A DNA stretch of 64,000 nucleotides, from positions 1 to 64,000 of the forward strand of contig NZ_SIJC01000011.1 of assembly GCF_010078385.1 (NCBI RefSeq). The letters run 5' to 3'. Positions 52,531-59,312 of the stretch are shown here, piece after piece. A model generated the notes under the pieces. That model did not search any database, was not told the DNA's origin, and saw only the letters and a list, made by a program, of their open reading frames with translations. Position numbers and translations under genes: made by a program. Source of the stretch: Chengkuizengella sediminis. GTDB taxonomy: Bacteria > Bacillota > Bacilli > Paenibacillales > KCTC-33759. The number at the start of each line of letters is the position of its first letter. Position 1 is the first letter of the stretch.

Positions 52531-52989
52531 CTAAATTTGAATGCGTGAGTATATTTCAAACCAGTTAAAAGCATAAAACACACCTAATCCTATCAAAACA
52601 GCTGTCTCAATGAAGACGGGTGGTACTAATAAACGAATAGAAAACATTTTAGGATATGGATATAGTAATGCAACTGATCCCGTAAAAAGATCGAGAATAA
52701 CATGTGTAATAAACCCAATCAATAATAATGGTAACCAATTTGAATTTATTGATTGAATGATGACCATTAGTAATAATAAAAACGGGATCGAGTGTGTTAA
52801 AGTCCTTTTTCCTAATAAACCTTCGATAAAGGAAGGTAGTATAGGAATCAGTCTACCTAATAAACTGTTTTTTCTGTCTATATCACAAATTAGTGATGCT
52901 ATTCCAACCACTAATAGTTCCGTGGCTGAGCTATATCCTACATAAACAGCAGTAGTAGTCGCAACTACCAAATGAGTAGGTCCGGTCAT
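52531..52989 (-). CDS. YdjM-like membrane-bound metal-dependent hydrolase, 152 aa
   Basis: MTGPTHLVVATTTAVYVGYS, ASLICDIDRKNS, KRTLTHSIPFLLLLMVIIQS and ITHVILDLFTGSVALLYPYP contain the conserved His/Asp set of the YdjM (PF04307) family: TH near the start, DxD, RTLTHS and HxxxD. Four membrane helices. ATG 52989 follows GAGGAGG. First structural gene of the secretion operon downstream of the hairpin-rich leader; its role in conjugation is unknown. Confidence 0.8.
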   Translation of the reverse strand: MTGPTHLVVATTTAVYVGYSSATELLVVGIASLICDIDRKNSLLGRLIPILPSFIEGLLGKRTLTHSIPFLLLLMVIIQSINSNWLPLLLIGFITHVILDLFTGSVALLYPYPKMFSIRLLVPPVFIETAVLIGLGVFYAFNWFEIYSRIQI

Positions 52990-53323
52990 ATGAAGCGCCT
53001 CCTCATGTTTAACTTTAATTAAATATGTCGAGCAATTTCCTATAGTTGGGTTGACTATAGTTTTGTTTTTAAATAAGTTTCTTAAATGGTATCCATAGTT
53101 TGGGTAGAACTACAGATGAGCTTTCATCCGAACAATGACAGTCTTTCCTTTTTATTAAGCTGAGTTTATAGTCTTTTTGGCAATTAGTATTGATCATAAA
53201 TTAATAATTGGGTAGATTATCGATCTATGATCTCAAGTGATCCTCCCTTCGTTTTTTTCTAGTTATCTTATAGTTGGGGTAACTAAAGATTTTAATATCA
53301 AACCCTCCTTTCATAATTAAAAA

Positions 53324-53351
53324 AAGAACTTCGCATGGTAACGAAGTTCTT
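53324..53351 (-). terminator. Strong intrinsic terminator in the operon leader
   Basis: AAGAACTTCG/CGAAGTTCTT (10-bp stem, 8-nt loop) followed by TTTTTTTAATT on the minus strand, between the 60-aa gene and the YdjM-like gene. Confidence 0.85.
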
Positions 53352-53465
53352 ATTGTGAAGGGTGATATATCTATAATTGGGGTTGAAAATATAGATAACA
53401 TCTTTTTATCCAAAACTCCTTTTATATCAGGTGGAAATAGTCTTGTTTCCCTTCAATATAGAAAC

Positions 53466-53498
53466 AAAAAAGCCTCGCTAATTAAAACGAAGCTTTTT
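53466..53498 (-). terminator. Second intrinsic terminator in the operon leader
   Basis: AAAAAGC.TCG/CGA.GCTTTTT stem with one internal mismatch, followed by TTTTTTG on the minus strand. Confidence 0.75.
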
Positions 53499-53524
53499 AC
53501 CTTCTTGTAAATATGGGACAATGA

Positions 53525-53707
53525 CTATAGTTTGGGTGAACTATAATTTTTTAATTTTTTGCATAATTCATTATTTCGTTTAGCTAGTTTCTTCGTTATA
53601 ATTGACATTCTTTTAAAATCATCTCTAATTTCTTTAAGTGAATTAGACAGTTGTTCTACGTTACTATCCTCCTGTATAAGGTTATTTGACACGACTATTT
53701 TCTTCAT
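53525..53707 (-). CDS. Small coiled-coil protein, 60 aa
   Basis: AGGAG directly precedes ATG 53707. The product VEQLSNSLKEIRDDFKRMSI continues with heptad-like spacing to NNELCKKLKN, so a short coiled coil is likely. The last codons overlap one of the conserved dyads (53526-53545). It lies between the 31-aa membrane peptide and the leader of the secretion operon. Function unknown; a regulatory or structural accessory is possible. Confidence 0.5.
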   Translation of the reverse strand: MKKIVVSNNLIQEDSNVEQLSNSLKEIRDDFKRMSIITKKLAKRNNELCKKLKNYSSPKL

Positions 53708-53718
53708 CTCCTATTCTT

Positions 53719-53814
53719 TTAAAATATTGTGCCTCTAGCAAAAGCCCAAAAAATTACAATAAATCCAACCGTTAATGGCATATAAATTGTAAAAAACTGT
53801 TGAAGTGGTGACAT
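53719..53814 (-). CDS. Small single-helix membrane peptide, 31 aa
   Basis: ATG 53814 has a GGGGGGG ribosome site five nt upstream plus spacing. MSPLQQFFTIYMPLTVGFIV then IFWAFARGTIF is one hydrophobic helix. It starts 71 bp after a terminator and 11 bp before the 60-aa gene. Too short for family assignment, but the ribosome site and operon position support it. Confidence 0.45.
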   Translation of the reverse strand: MSPLQQFFTIYMPLTVGFIVIFWAFARGTIF

Positions 53815-53884
53815 ATTATGTATTCCCCCCCTTTATAAATAAGGAAATTCCAATACTAATAAAGAGTTGTTAAAAGGGCATAAA

Positions 53885-53912
53885 AAAACTCTCCATTTCT
53901 AGGGAGAGTTTT
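53885..53912 (-). terminator. Intrinsic terminator after the nusG-like gene
   Basis: AAAACTCTCC/GGGAGAGTTTT-type stem followed by seven T on the minus strand. It would block readthrough from the nusG-like gene into the secretion operon unless overridden. Confidence 0.85.
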
Positions 53913-54018
53913 AAGTTTCATATTTATTTTTTAAAAATAGACATACTTATAGAACCTATTTATTTGTCGCATTTTTTGTTACACACATATAATATACAAA
54001 ATTATTCATTTTGTAAAG

Positions 54019-54435
54019 TTATCTAGCAACTTTTTTTAGAATAGTATGTTCTCCAGTATGAGTAGTTTCTGATTCTCTTTGAGCTTCTGTTTCAATAATA
54101 AGATCTGATAATGAAGCAAGCGTTTTTTTATTTTCTAGCTTATTTACAAATGCTTGGATAACCTCATCAGTAATGCCTATAGGAGTATGCTCAGAATCTG
54201 AAAGAATAGAAGAAACACATGGTAGTTTACGTATGGAAGAACATAGATCTACGCTCATATTCTCTTCTTTAATTAAAATATATCCTGGCATCATTGAGAC
54301 TGATTGTCTCTTAGCACCTTTAGCCGTATAAACCCAATCAATCTTAGTCAATTTCATGACTTTTTGAACATATGGGGTTACGAGTTCAGCTACAGTTCTT
54401 TCCTCGTTTTTCCACACGTGTAAAACATACCACAT
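54019..54435 (-). CDS. NusG/LoaP-like specialised transcription factor, 138 aa
   Basis: ATG 54435 follows AGGAGG. MWYVLHVWKNEERTVAELVT opens the NGN domain and MMPGYILIKEEN (about residues 48-59) is the conserved strand-turn of NusG proteins. LPCVSSILSDSEHTPIGITD closes the NGN fold. The usual C-terminal KOW domain is absent; a short Glu/Thr/Lys tail replaces it. Specialised NusG paralogues such as LoaP and RfaH drive antitermination of long operons. Its position upstream of the secretion operon, with terminators and conserved hairpins in between, suggests that role. Confidence 0.75.
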   Translation of the reverse strand: MWYVLHVWKNEERTVAELVTPYVQKVMKLTKIDWVYTAKGAKRQSVSMMPGYILIKEENMSVDLCSSIRKLPCVSSILSDSEHTPIGITDEVIQAFVNKLENKKTLASLSDLIIETEAQRESETTHTGEHTILKKVAR

Positions 54436-54488
54436 GTCAATATCCTCCTTTTAAATATTTAATTATCTATAGTTTATAGTCGAGAACC

Positions 54489-54653
54489 GCATGATTGGGT
54501 GATCATGCAATCCATTATTCTACAGTCTAGTTTTGGGTGGGAATTAGACTGTAGTATTGGAACTTCTTTTTGTGTTGTGCCATGATTTATGCTTATTTTC
54601 TAGTTCGGGTAAACTAGTTGTTGATTTTATGATTGGGTAGATCATATTATCAA
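54489..54653 (-). promoter_or_regulatory. Four GGGT-loop dyads upstream of the nusG-like gene
   Basis: 54489-54508 (GCATGAT, loop TGGGTG), 54520-54554 (13-bp stem CTACAGTCTA plus inner pairs, loop TTGGGTGGG), 54600-54617 (CTAGTT, loop CGGGTA) and 54621-54653 (TATGAT inside TTGAT/ATCAA, loop TGGGTAG). Stem sequences differ while pairing and loop are kept, which is the covariation expected of a selected RNA or DNA hairpin. They occupy the gap between the sigma-like gene and the nusG-like gene. Confidence 0.75.
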
Positions 54654-54771
54654 CAAAGGGCCTTTTAAATTATGTGTTAATGATAAGTTGTTACACATAG
54701 ATTCTTTTACTAAAAAATAATTTAATAAACCAATCTATATGTGGGAAAAAGATAAAATTGATACAAAGCTG

Positions 54772-55380
54772 CTATTTATCTCTTTTTTTATATGGTTTTA
54801 ATACTTTACTAATGTATGCTTTACTGTTACCTAATTCTAAAGCAATCTCTGACATTTTTCTGCCTCTAAGATACATTAACCAAATGATTCTGGTTTTTCT
54901 TGTCATTTCAGCATATATAAGTGCATCTTCTTCAAAAAGACCAAGATTAATTGCTTCTTGATATCCTTTTGCAATCTTTATAATTTTTTTTAATGCTTTT
55001 GTATGACAATCTCTAGAATTCATACGATGTTCGCCTTGATTAAACTCAATTGCAATTTCCAATTCAATTTCTCTAAATTTCTTCTTTTCTCTAGATCTTT
55101 TATGTATCACTCGTTGTTGTAATTCTGTTAATTTTGCTGCTTTTATAAACTTTTCAGGTATAATTTGAGATCTATGTGATAAGTTTACCAGCTCAATTTG
55201 AGCAGAAAGATTATTGATGAATCGATTTAGTCCTTTTAGAACCATTTCAGTTTTATCCAATAATTCAACATCATCTTTGTCTTTTGCAAATCTTCTCACT
55301 TTTTCGAGTTCTCTTTTCCGAGAGCTAAATTGCTTCTTGGTAGTTTCGGCTTCCATTACAATATTAAACAACTCACTCAA
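54772..55380 (-). CDS. Regulator with C-terminal sigma-region-4-like helix-turn-helix, 202 aa
   Basis: TTG 55380 after GGGGGAGGGTAGC. The last 45 residues (RIIWLMYLRGRKMSEIALEL, GNSKAYISKVLKPYKKRDK) form a sigma-70 region 4-type helix-turn-helix. The N-terminal 130 residues are helical and charged (KRELEKVRRFAKDKDDVELL; LQQRVIHKRSREKKKFREIE). It may be a phage-like late regulator (ArpU/RinA type) or an atypical sigma factor. As the first gene before the nusG-like gene it probably turns on the conjugation region. Confidence 0.6.
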   Translation of the reverse strand: MSELFNIVMEAETTKKQFSSRKRELEKVRRFAKDKDDVELLDKTEMVLKGLNRFINNLSAQIELVNLSHRSQIIPEKFIKAAKLTELQQRVIHKRSREKKKFREIELEIAIEFNQGEHRMNSRDCHTKALKKIIKIAKGYQEAINLGLFEEDALIYAEMTRKTRIIWLMYLRGRKMSEIALELGNSKAYISKVLKPYKKRDK

Positions 55381-55403
55381 GCTACCCTCCCCCTCTTTAT
55401 GAA

Positions 55404-55690
55404 TTAGCCGAGAACACTCGTGATTTTAATCATGAGATGAATCGGCTTCGGGTGTGACGTGTCTTTTGGCACGTTGAACATCCGACTTTCTTCTATGAAT
55501 AACTTACAAAAAGCGCTATAATACAGATTGCTCTTTGAAAACTGAAGATATGAGGTTGTTGCAGGAAAAGGTCTGCAACGTAAAATCTTCAACCGTCTAA
55601 TCGCCCTCTCTGACGGAAAAGCGAAAACCAAGCAGTACGTCAGAGAGAAGAGTCCAACGTACAGAATCTTTTTTTCAGGGTAGGAACTAC
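55404..55690 (+). ncRNA. Highly structured candidate non-coding RNA region
   Basis: Successive dyads: AGCCGA/TCGGCT enclosing CTCGTGAT/ATCATGAG (55408-55447); TCGGGTGT/ACATCCGA enclosing CGTG/CACG (about 55448-55486); GAAGAT/ATCTTC enclosing GTTGCAG/CTGCAAC (about 55544-55590); CTCTCTGACG/CGTCAGAGAG (about 55606-55649). The pairs that are not Watson-Crick are G-U only if the plus strand is transcribed. A TATAAT (55517-55522) followed by TGCTCTTTGAAAACTG, a boxA-like string as in Bacillus rRNA leaders, precedes the third stem. It runs into the 83-bp repeat. Confidence 0.5.
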
Positions 55691-55769
55691 CCGCAGAGCT
55701 TGCTAAGATAACTGGCGGTTACGCTGGTGTTCGCAAGAATCTCGTCACTTCCAGTGATGAGAGGTTCAA
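55687..55769 (+). repeat. 83-bp structured repeat, copy 2
   Basis: Six differences from the copy at 8113-8195. In the terminal stem TCTCGTCACT/AGTGATGAGA, two differences from copy 1 keep pairing or fall in the loop. Its final TTCAA supplies the TGA stop of the XRE gene (55766-55768), so the element abuts and may have inserted at the 3' end of that gene. See copy 1 for the IS605 right-end interpretation. Confidence 0.55.
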
Positions 55770-55963
55770 TCAATATCTATTAAAATATCTTCAATGGATA
55801 CATTAAGGGCTTTTGCAAATTTAATTAATTCGGTTGCTGATACCTTTCTATTGTCAAGTTCTATTCGACTGATTAAAGCTTGAGGTAATCCTACCTTTTT
55901 TCCTAATTCTTCTTGAGACATTTGATTTATTTGTCTAAGATCAGCTATACGTTGACCTAGCAT
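55766..55963 (-). CDS. XRE-family SinR-like regulator, 65 aa
   Basis: IADLRQINQMSQEELGKKVG, LPQALISRIELDNRKVSATE and LIKFAKALNVSIEDIL is a complete Cro/C1 helix-turn-helix, the whole protein being one domain. The promoter upstream has TTGACG and a 20-bp motif between the -35 and -10 that also lies at the SLH gene promoter, suggesting autoregulation and control of surface genes. The stop codon falls inside the 83-bp repeat, so the original C-terminus may have been replaced. Confidence 0.88.
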   Translation of the reverse strand: MLGQRIADLRQINQMSQEELGKKVGLPQALISRIELDNRKVSATELIKFAKALNVSIEDILIDID

Positions 55964-55988
55964 GAGTCACTTCCTTCCTTTGATTTCC

Positions 55989-56018
55989 ACTCTATTACAA
56001 AATGTACTAATTCGTCAA
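55989..56018 (-). promoter_or_regulatory. Promoter and operator-like motif of the XRE gene
   Basis: -35 TTGACG (56013-56018, minus strand) and -10 TAGAGT (55989-55994) with an 18-bp spacer. The spacer overlaps the 20-bp sequence TATTACAAAATGTACTAATT (55993-56012) shared exactly with 32298-32317, an ideal place for repression. Confidence 0.55.
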
Positions 56019-56136
56019 GAAATATTTTTACAATTTAATACTTTTTTCGGGACTTTTTTACGATGTTTTATATGATTTTTCTACTATTTTCGACATAATC
56101 TATAGGCTATTATTACTATTTTTTTCTTTGTCATAG

Positions 56137-56183
56137 AAAAAGAACTACAAGCCATGATTAGTACATTATTTGTAGTTCTTTTT
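56137..56183. terminator. Bidirectional terminator below the immunity-like genes
   Basis: AAAAGAACTACAA/TTGTAGTTCTTTT with T-runs on both sides. Confidence 0.75.
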
Positions 56184-56207
56184 TGTTATTGGAGTATCAT
56201 GAATTAT

Positions 56208-56519
56208 TCATATATCTAATTGATTATTTATAATATTTATACATTTAACTAAATGTTCCTTCAATTCGTCAATAGTTCTACACCTTTCAATATAAAACGG
56301 CTTTTCCCAGTTATACTCTTTAATAATCACAATTTTAAACATTCCATTTTTATCGAAATCAGGATACCATCCTATATCAATTAAATATTTATTTAAGAAA
56401 TCTACTTGAAACATATCTTGTTTAAAATTGTACATCTGTTTTTCAAATGATAATTCTGGATCAATTTGAAAATCATCATAAACAATGTTTCCACTATGGA
56501 AATTAATTTTTTTAAACAT
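56208..56519 (-). CDS. Putative orphan immunity protein, 103 aa
   Basis: Small, acidic, soluble and aromatic-rich (YLIDIGWYPDFDKNGMFKIV, NWEKPFYIERCRTIDELKEH). The IDELKEHLVKCI ending resembles the C-terminal helix of several Rhs/CDI immunity families. It lies 12 bp after the next immunity-like gene, far downstream of the Rhs tip. No specific family named. Confidence 0.5.
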   Translation of the reverse strand: MFKKINFHSGNIVYDDFQIDPELSFEKQMYNFKQDMFQVDFLNKYLIDIGWYPDFDKNGMFKIVIIKEYNWEKPFYIERCRTIDELKEHLVKCINIINNQLDI

Positions 56520-56531
56520 GAAAGACCTACT

Positions 56532-57041
56532 CTACTTTAATTTTTCTATAACACCTTTCAAATTACTTATTTGATTAAATTCATGGTTATAATCAAGTTT
56601 ATTATATTTAGAAAGTATTTTAAAGAAATACTCTCCTGCTGACAACATTTCTTTCATAAACTCATAAGTCGGTAAAGCATATTTAGTGTGCTTCTCAATT
56701 TCAAACAATATTAATTTATCAGATATTGTTTTAATTTCAATAAGAAGAGGCATATCTGGAAAATATGATTTTCCATACCCTGTACTTACAACATCTTGAA
56801 AAATATTAAGAAAATAAGCCCATACTTGATCTACTAAATCCCATAATACAAAATCCATTAATATTTCATCATAATATTTCAAATTAATCGAACCATCAAG
56901 ATAGTTAAAATCAAAGTCTTCAACATTGTATTTCTCAATATTCGTTATCTCATCAAAATAATGAAAAGGATTATTTTTAACTAAATCTAAGCTAGTTATT
57001 TTTTTCCCAGGAATGAGAATATATGATTTTATCTCAAACAT
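56532..57041 (-). CDS. Putative orphan immunity protein, 169 aa
   Basis: ATG 57041 follows AGGTGG. Acidic soluble protein with LDGSINLKYYDEILMDFVLW and YFPDMPLLIEIKTISDKLIL, and a helical end. Composition, size and position in the cassette downstream of an Rhs gene suggest an immunity protein to a toxin tip no longer present. Confidence 0.5.
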   Translation of the reverse strand: MFEIKSYILIPGKKITSLDLVKNNPFHYFDEITNIEKYNVEDFDFNYLDGSINLKYYDEILMDFVLWDLVDQVWAYFLNIFQDVVSTGYGKSYFPDMPLLIEIKTISDKLILFEIEKHTKYALPTYEFMKEMLSAGEYFFKILSKYNKLDYNHEFNQISNLKGVIEKLK

Positions 57042-57067
57042 AATTACCACCTATTCTTATCTAATTA

Positions 57068-57110
57068 AAAAGAACCACAAGTACAATAATATCCTTACTT
57101 GTAGTTCTTT
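57068..57110 (-). terminator. Intrinsic terminator between immunity-like genes
   Basis: AAAGAACCACAAGTA pairs with TACTTGTAGTTCTTT with one wobble/mismatch. A close relative of this hairpin occurs at about 58772-58810, suggesting cassette duplication. Confidence 0.65.
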
Positions 57111-57126
57111 AAAATACATAGTGATT

Positions 57127-57831
57127 CTAGACAGAATTTCTTAAATCATTTACAATTTTCCCTACCCACTCTTCATATATTTCATATCTATTATCCATAT
57201 CATCTTTAAGAACAAGATATCCATTCTCTAAAATATTAAATTTGATTGAACCTATTTTTTGTAATTCTAATATTCTATCCTTATTTATTATCTGATGACT
57301 AAAGTAATTACCATCACCATACATACAAATAGATTCTTCTTCAAATTTTATAGATATTAGAGAAACAGGAAATATTTCGACACCATAGGTTCCATATAAA
57401 TATAATCCTGATGAATAAAATTTAGTATATAATTTTTCAATCTCCTCATTTTTACGTTTAAGTTTAACTATATCTCTCTCATACTCAACATGTTCTGTAT
57501 AGTCAAACATCATTGTAATCGAAAAGGTAAGATTCTCGTGCATTGTAATTAGTAATCTAAAAGGGACTTCTTTATCAAAGATATGATAATTAAATTTTAT
57601 CTCTTTAAAGTAATGACTTTTTAGATTACATACACTCAAATTTTCAAAAGGTGCTTCGAACCATTCATCTACGTACTCTTCAATCTTATCATAGTTGACT
57701 TGTGTTTCTTCTACTTCATATATCTCAGCGACCCCTTTATTTATATTAAAATGAGAAAGTAATTTTAAAATAATTTCATTTGAATATTTATCATGAACAT
57801 AACCATTAATTTCATAGTAAAACCCTGCCAT
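57127..57831 (-). CDS. Putative orphan immunity protein, 234 aa
   Basis: Acidic/aromatic soluble protein (MAGFYYEINGYVHDKYSNEI, FRLLITMHENLTFSITMMFD, ESICMYGDGNYFSHQI). No membrane helix. Upstream AAGGATGG. Bounded by its own terminators. Likely an immunity gene retained from an earlier toxin tip; family not identified. Confidence 0.5.
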   Translation of the reverse strand: MAGFYYEINGYVHDKYSNEIILKLLSHFNINKGVAEIYEVEETQVNYDKIEEYVDEWFEAPFENLSVCNLKSHYFKEIKFNYHIFDKEVPFRLLITMHENLTFSITMMFDYTEHVEYERDIVKLKRKNEEIEKLYTKFYSSGLYLYGTYGVEIFPVSLISIKFEEESICMYGDGNYFSHQIINKDRILELQKIGSIKFNILENGYLVLKDDMDNRYEIYEEWVGKIVNDLRNSV

Positions 57832-58038
57832 ATTTTATTCCATCCTTATTTTTTGTATATCTAGTTATAATTCCTTTTTGTTGTATAACAGAGGTTTTCA
57901 TCGCCTGTGGTTAAAGGTATTTCTATTAGTTATTTCATGACGTTGATATTTATTATTAGCCAAGAATCAAGATTATTATAATTGTTTGTTGATAGGACTG
58001 TGACACATTATGATAGCATAAGTTTAAAAATATATAGG

Positions 58039-58320
58039 TCACTTGTCCTTCAAAAAATGAATTAAATAACATGTAACATTATAAACAATACCGATAATAG
58101 TAATTATAAGAGGAATATATAAATCTAAATGATAAATCTCTCTATCTGTGTAAATAGTTACATTATAAAATGATAAATTCAAATCATAAATTGTGTTATT
58201 AGAATAATGAATGCTAAGCAATATACTTTTTAATTCACCGAACAAACTTATGCAAGCAGTAAATATAGCAATCAAAAAAAAGAAATTGTTAATCATTAGA
58301 TCTTTTTTGTTTTTTCCCAT
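58039..58320 (-). CDS. Small two-helix membrane protein, 93 aa, possible immunity
   Basis: Two hydrophobic segments (NNFFFLIAIFTACISLFGEL; LYIPLIITIIGIVYNVTCYL) with a polar stretch between. AAGGTGAACG lies upstream. Membrane immunity proteins exist for pore-forming tips, and the cassette position supports that, but the evidence is contextual only. Confidence 0.45.
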   Translation of the reverse strand: MGKNKKDLMINNFFFLIAIFTACISLFGELKSILLSIHYSNNTIYDLNLSFYNVTIYTDREIYHLDLYIPLIITIIGIVYNVTCYLIHFLKDK

Positions 58321-58329
58321 ATTTTATTC

Positions 58330-58925
58330 GTTCACCTTCATTCTAAATTAAATTCCTTGCTTATTTTTAAAACTTTCATTTATTTACCTTATTCATCATA
58401 TATAAATATTCCTTCTTATTCCAATGGAAATATGTTACTTTTAAAGTTTGTTAGACCTTAAAGAGAATCAAAATAACCTTTCCTAGTCAAAAGGTTTAAA
58501 CTTGAAATATAACTATACTCTATAAATTAAAGAATATAACTTGTACTATAAAGGGTGAACAGAGATATTAATGAAATTTAGATAAAAAGATGAGTTATGG
58601 GTCTGGAAATACATAAAAAATCAAGTGTTTATGAATCAATCTTGGATCATCCCATAAACGACCATTTAAAGGACATAAGAAAACTTAAGAGTAAATCTAA
58701 CCTCTTAAGTTTTCTTAAAGAAACACTCTCCTTCAAACATAATTACCATCAAACTTAATAAAATTAAAAAAAAGAACCACAAGTTACACCCAATCCTTAC
58801 TTGTGGTTTTTCAAATAGTTTAAATAAAACAAATGTTTATATATGATTAATCAAATTTTATATTTACAATTTATACTTCAATATATATATTTAAAATCAT
58901 GTTGAAATCTGGGTATTCTTAATGT
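58330..58925. other. Intergenic stretch of about 600 bp in the immunity cassette
   Basis: Contains a perfect 15-bp stem AAGAAAACTTAAGAG/CTCTTAAGTTTTCTT (about 58678-58719) and the terminator at about 58772-58810. No convincing gene; a 52-codon plus-strand frame at 58597 crosses the hairpin and is not supported. Confidence 0.4.
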
Positions 58926-58927
58926 CC

Positions 58928-59311
58928 TTAATCTATATTCTCTACTTTAAAACTACTCATTGCTGCAACTTCTATTATGTTGTCTTGAAAAGGAAAAATG
59001 TAGTGATTTGATTCATCCATAAAATTTGCAGTATGATCTTTTTGCTTTAGTACATTTTTCAACTCTTTAATCCACCTTGAATTATTTACTTTTAGCAATG
59101 AGCACGGGCGTTTACCATCAACAAGTAATAATTTCGTATCAATGCAATCAATAGTAGTCATTTTAAATCCTTGACAAGGATTAAATGAAATTCTCCAACG
59201 ATTTTCATCAACATCATCAAATTCTACACTTATAAGAGATGGTTCAATAAATACTTTTTCTAGTGGTGTTACATGTATTTCAACACCTATATCAATTACC
59301 TCTATTTCCAT
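58928..59311 (-). CDS. Cognate immunity protein of the Rhs toxin, 127 aa
   Basis: It starts 2 bp after the rhs stop, with GAGGGACGAATTGAA as ribosome site, the standard toxin-immunity arrangement. Acidic soluble beta-rich protein (EIHVTPLEKVFIEPSLISVE, FDDVDENRWRISFN). It should neutralise the C-terminal tip of the neighbouring Rhs protein. Confidence 0.7.
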   Translation of the reverse strand: MEIEVIDIGVEIHVTPLEKVFIEPSLISVEFDDVDENRWRISFNPCQGFKMTTIDCIDTKLLLVDGKRPCSLLKVNNSRWIKELKNVLKQKDHTANFMDESNHYIFPFQDNIIEVAAMSSFKVENID

Positions 59312-59312
59312 T

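Larger units (their letters stand above)
53040..53545 (-). promoter_or_regulatory. Leader with six GGGT-loop dyads upstream of the secretion operon
   Basis: Six dyads have different stems but a conserved loop: 53040-53060 (CTATAGT), 53096-53112 (TAGTT), 53204-53220 (ATAAT, nested in GATCAT 53192-53232), 53271-53285 (TAGTT), 53368-53397 (TATCTATA) and 53526-53545 (TATAGTT). Loops read TGGGTTG, TGGGTAG, TGGGTAG, GGGGT, a longer one with TTGGGGTTG, and TGGGTG. In the operon-sense RNA the loops are C(W)ACCCA or close variants. The same motif recurs at 54489-54653. Confidence 0.75.

Noticed and set aside
53225-53413. 62-codon minus-strand frame in the operon leader
   Set aside because: It has no ribosome site and runs through a strong terminator and two conserved dyads, so it is not a gene.
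55404-55631. 75-codon minus-strand frame over the structured RNA region
   Set aside because: Cys/Ser/Phe-rich composition, no ribosome site, and it overlaps several strong stems.
58597-58755. 52-codon plus-strand frame in the immunity cassette (MGLEIHKKSSVYESIL...)
   Set aside because: It crosses a perfect 15-bp hairpin, lacks a ribosome site and matches nothing recognised; a transposase remnant was considered but not supported.
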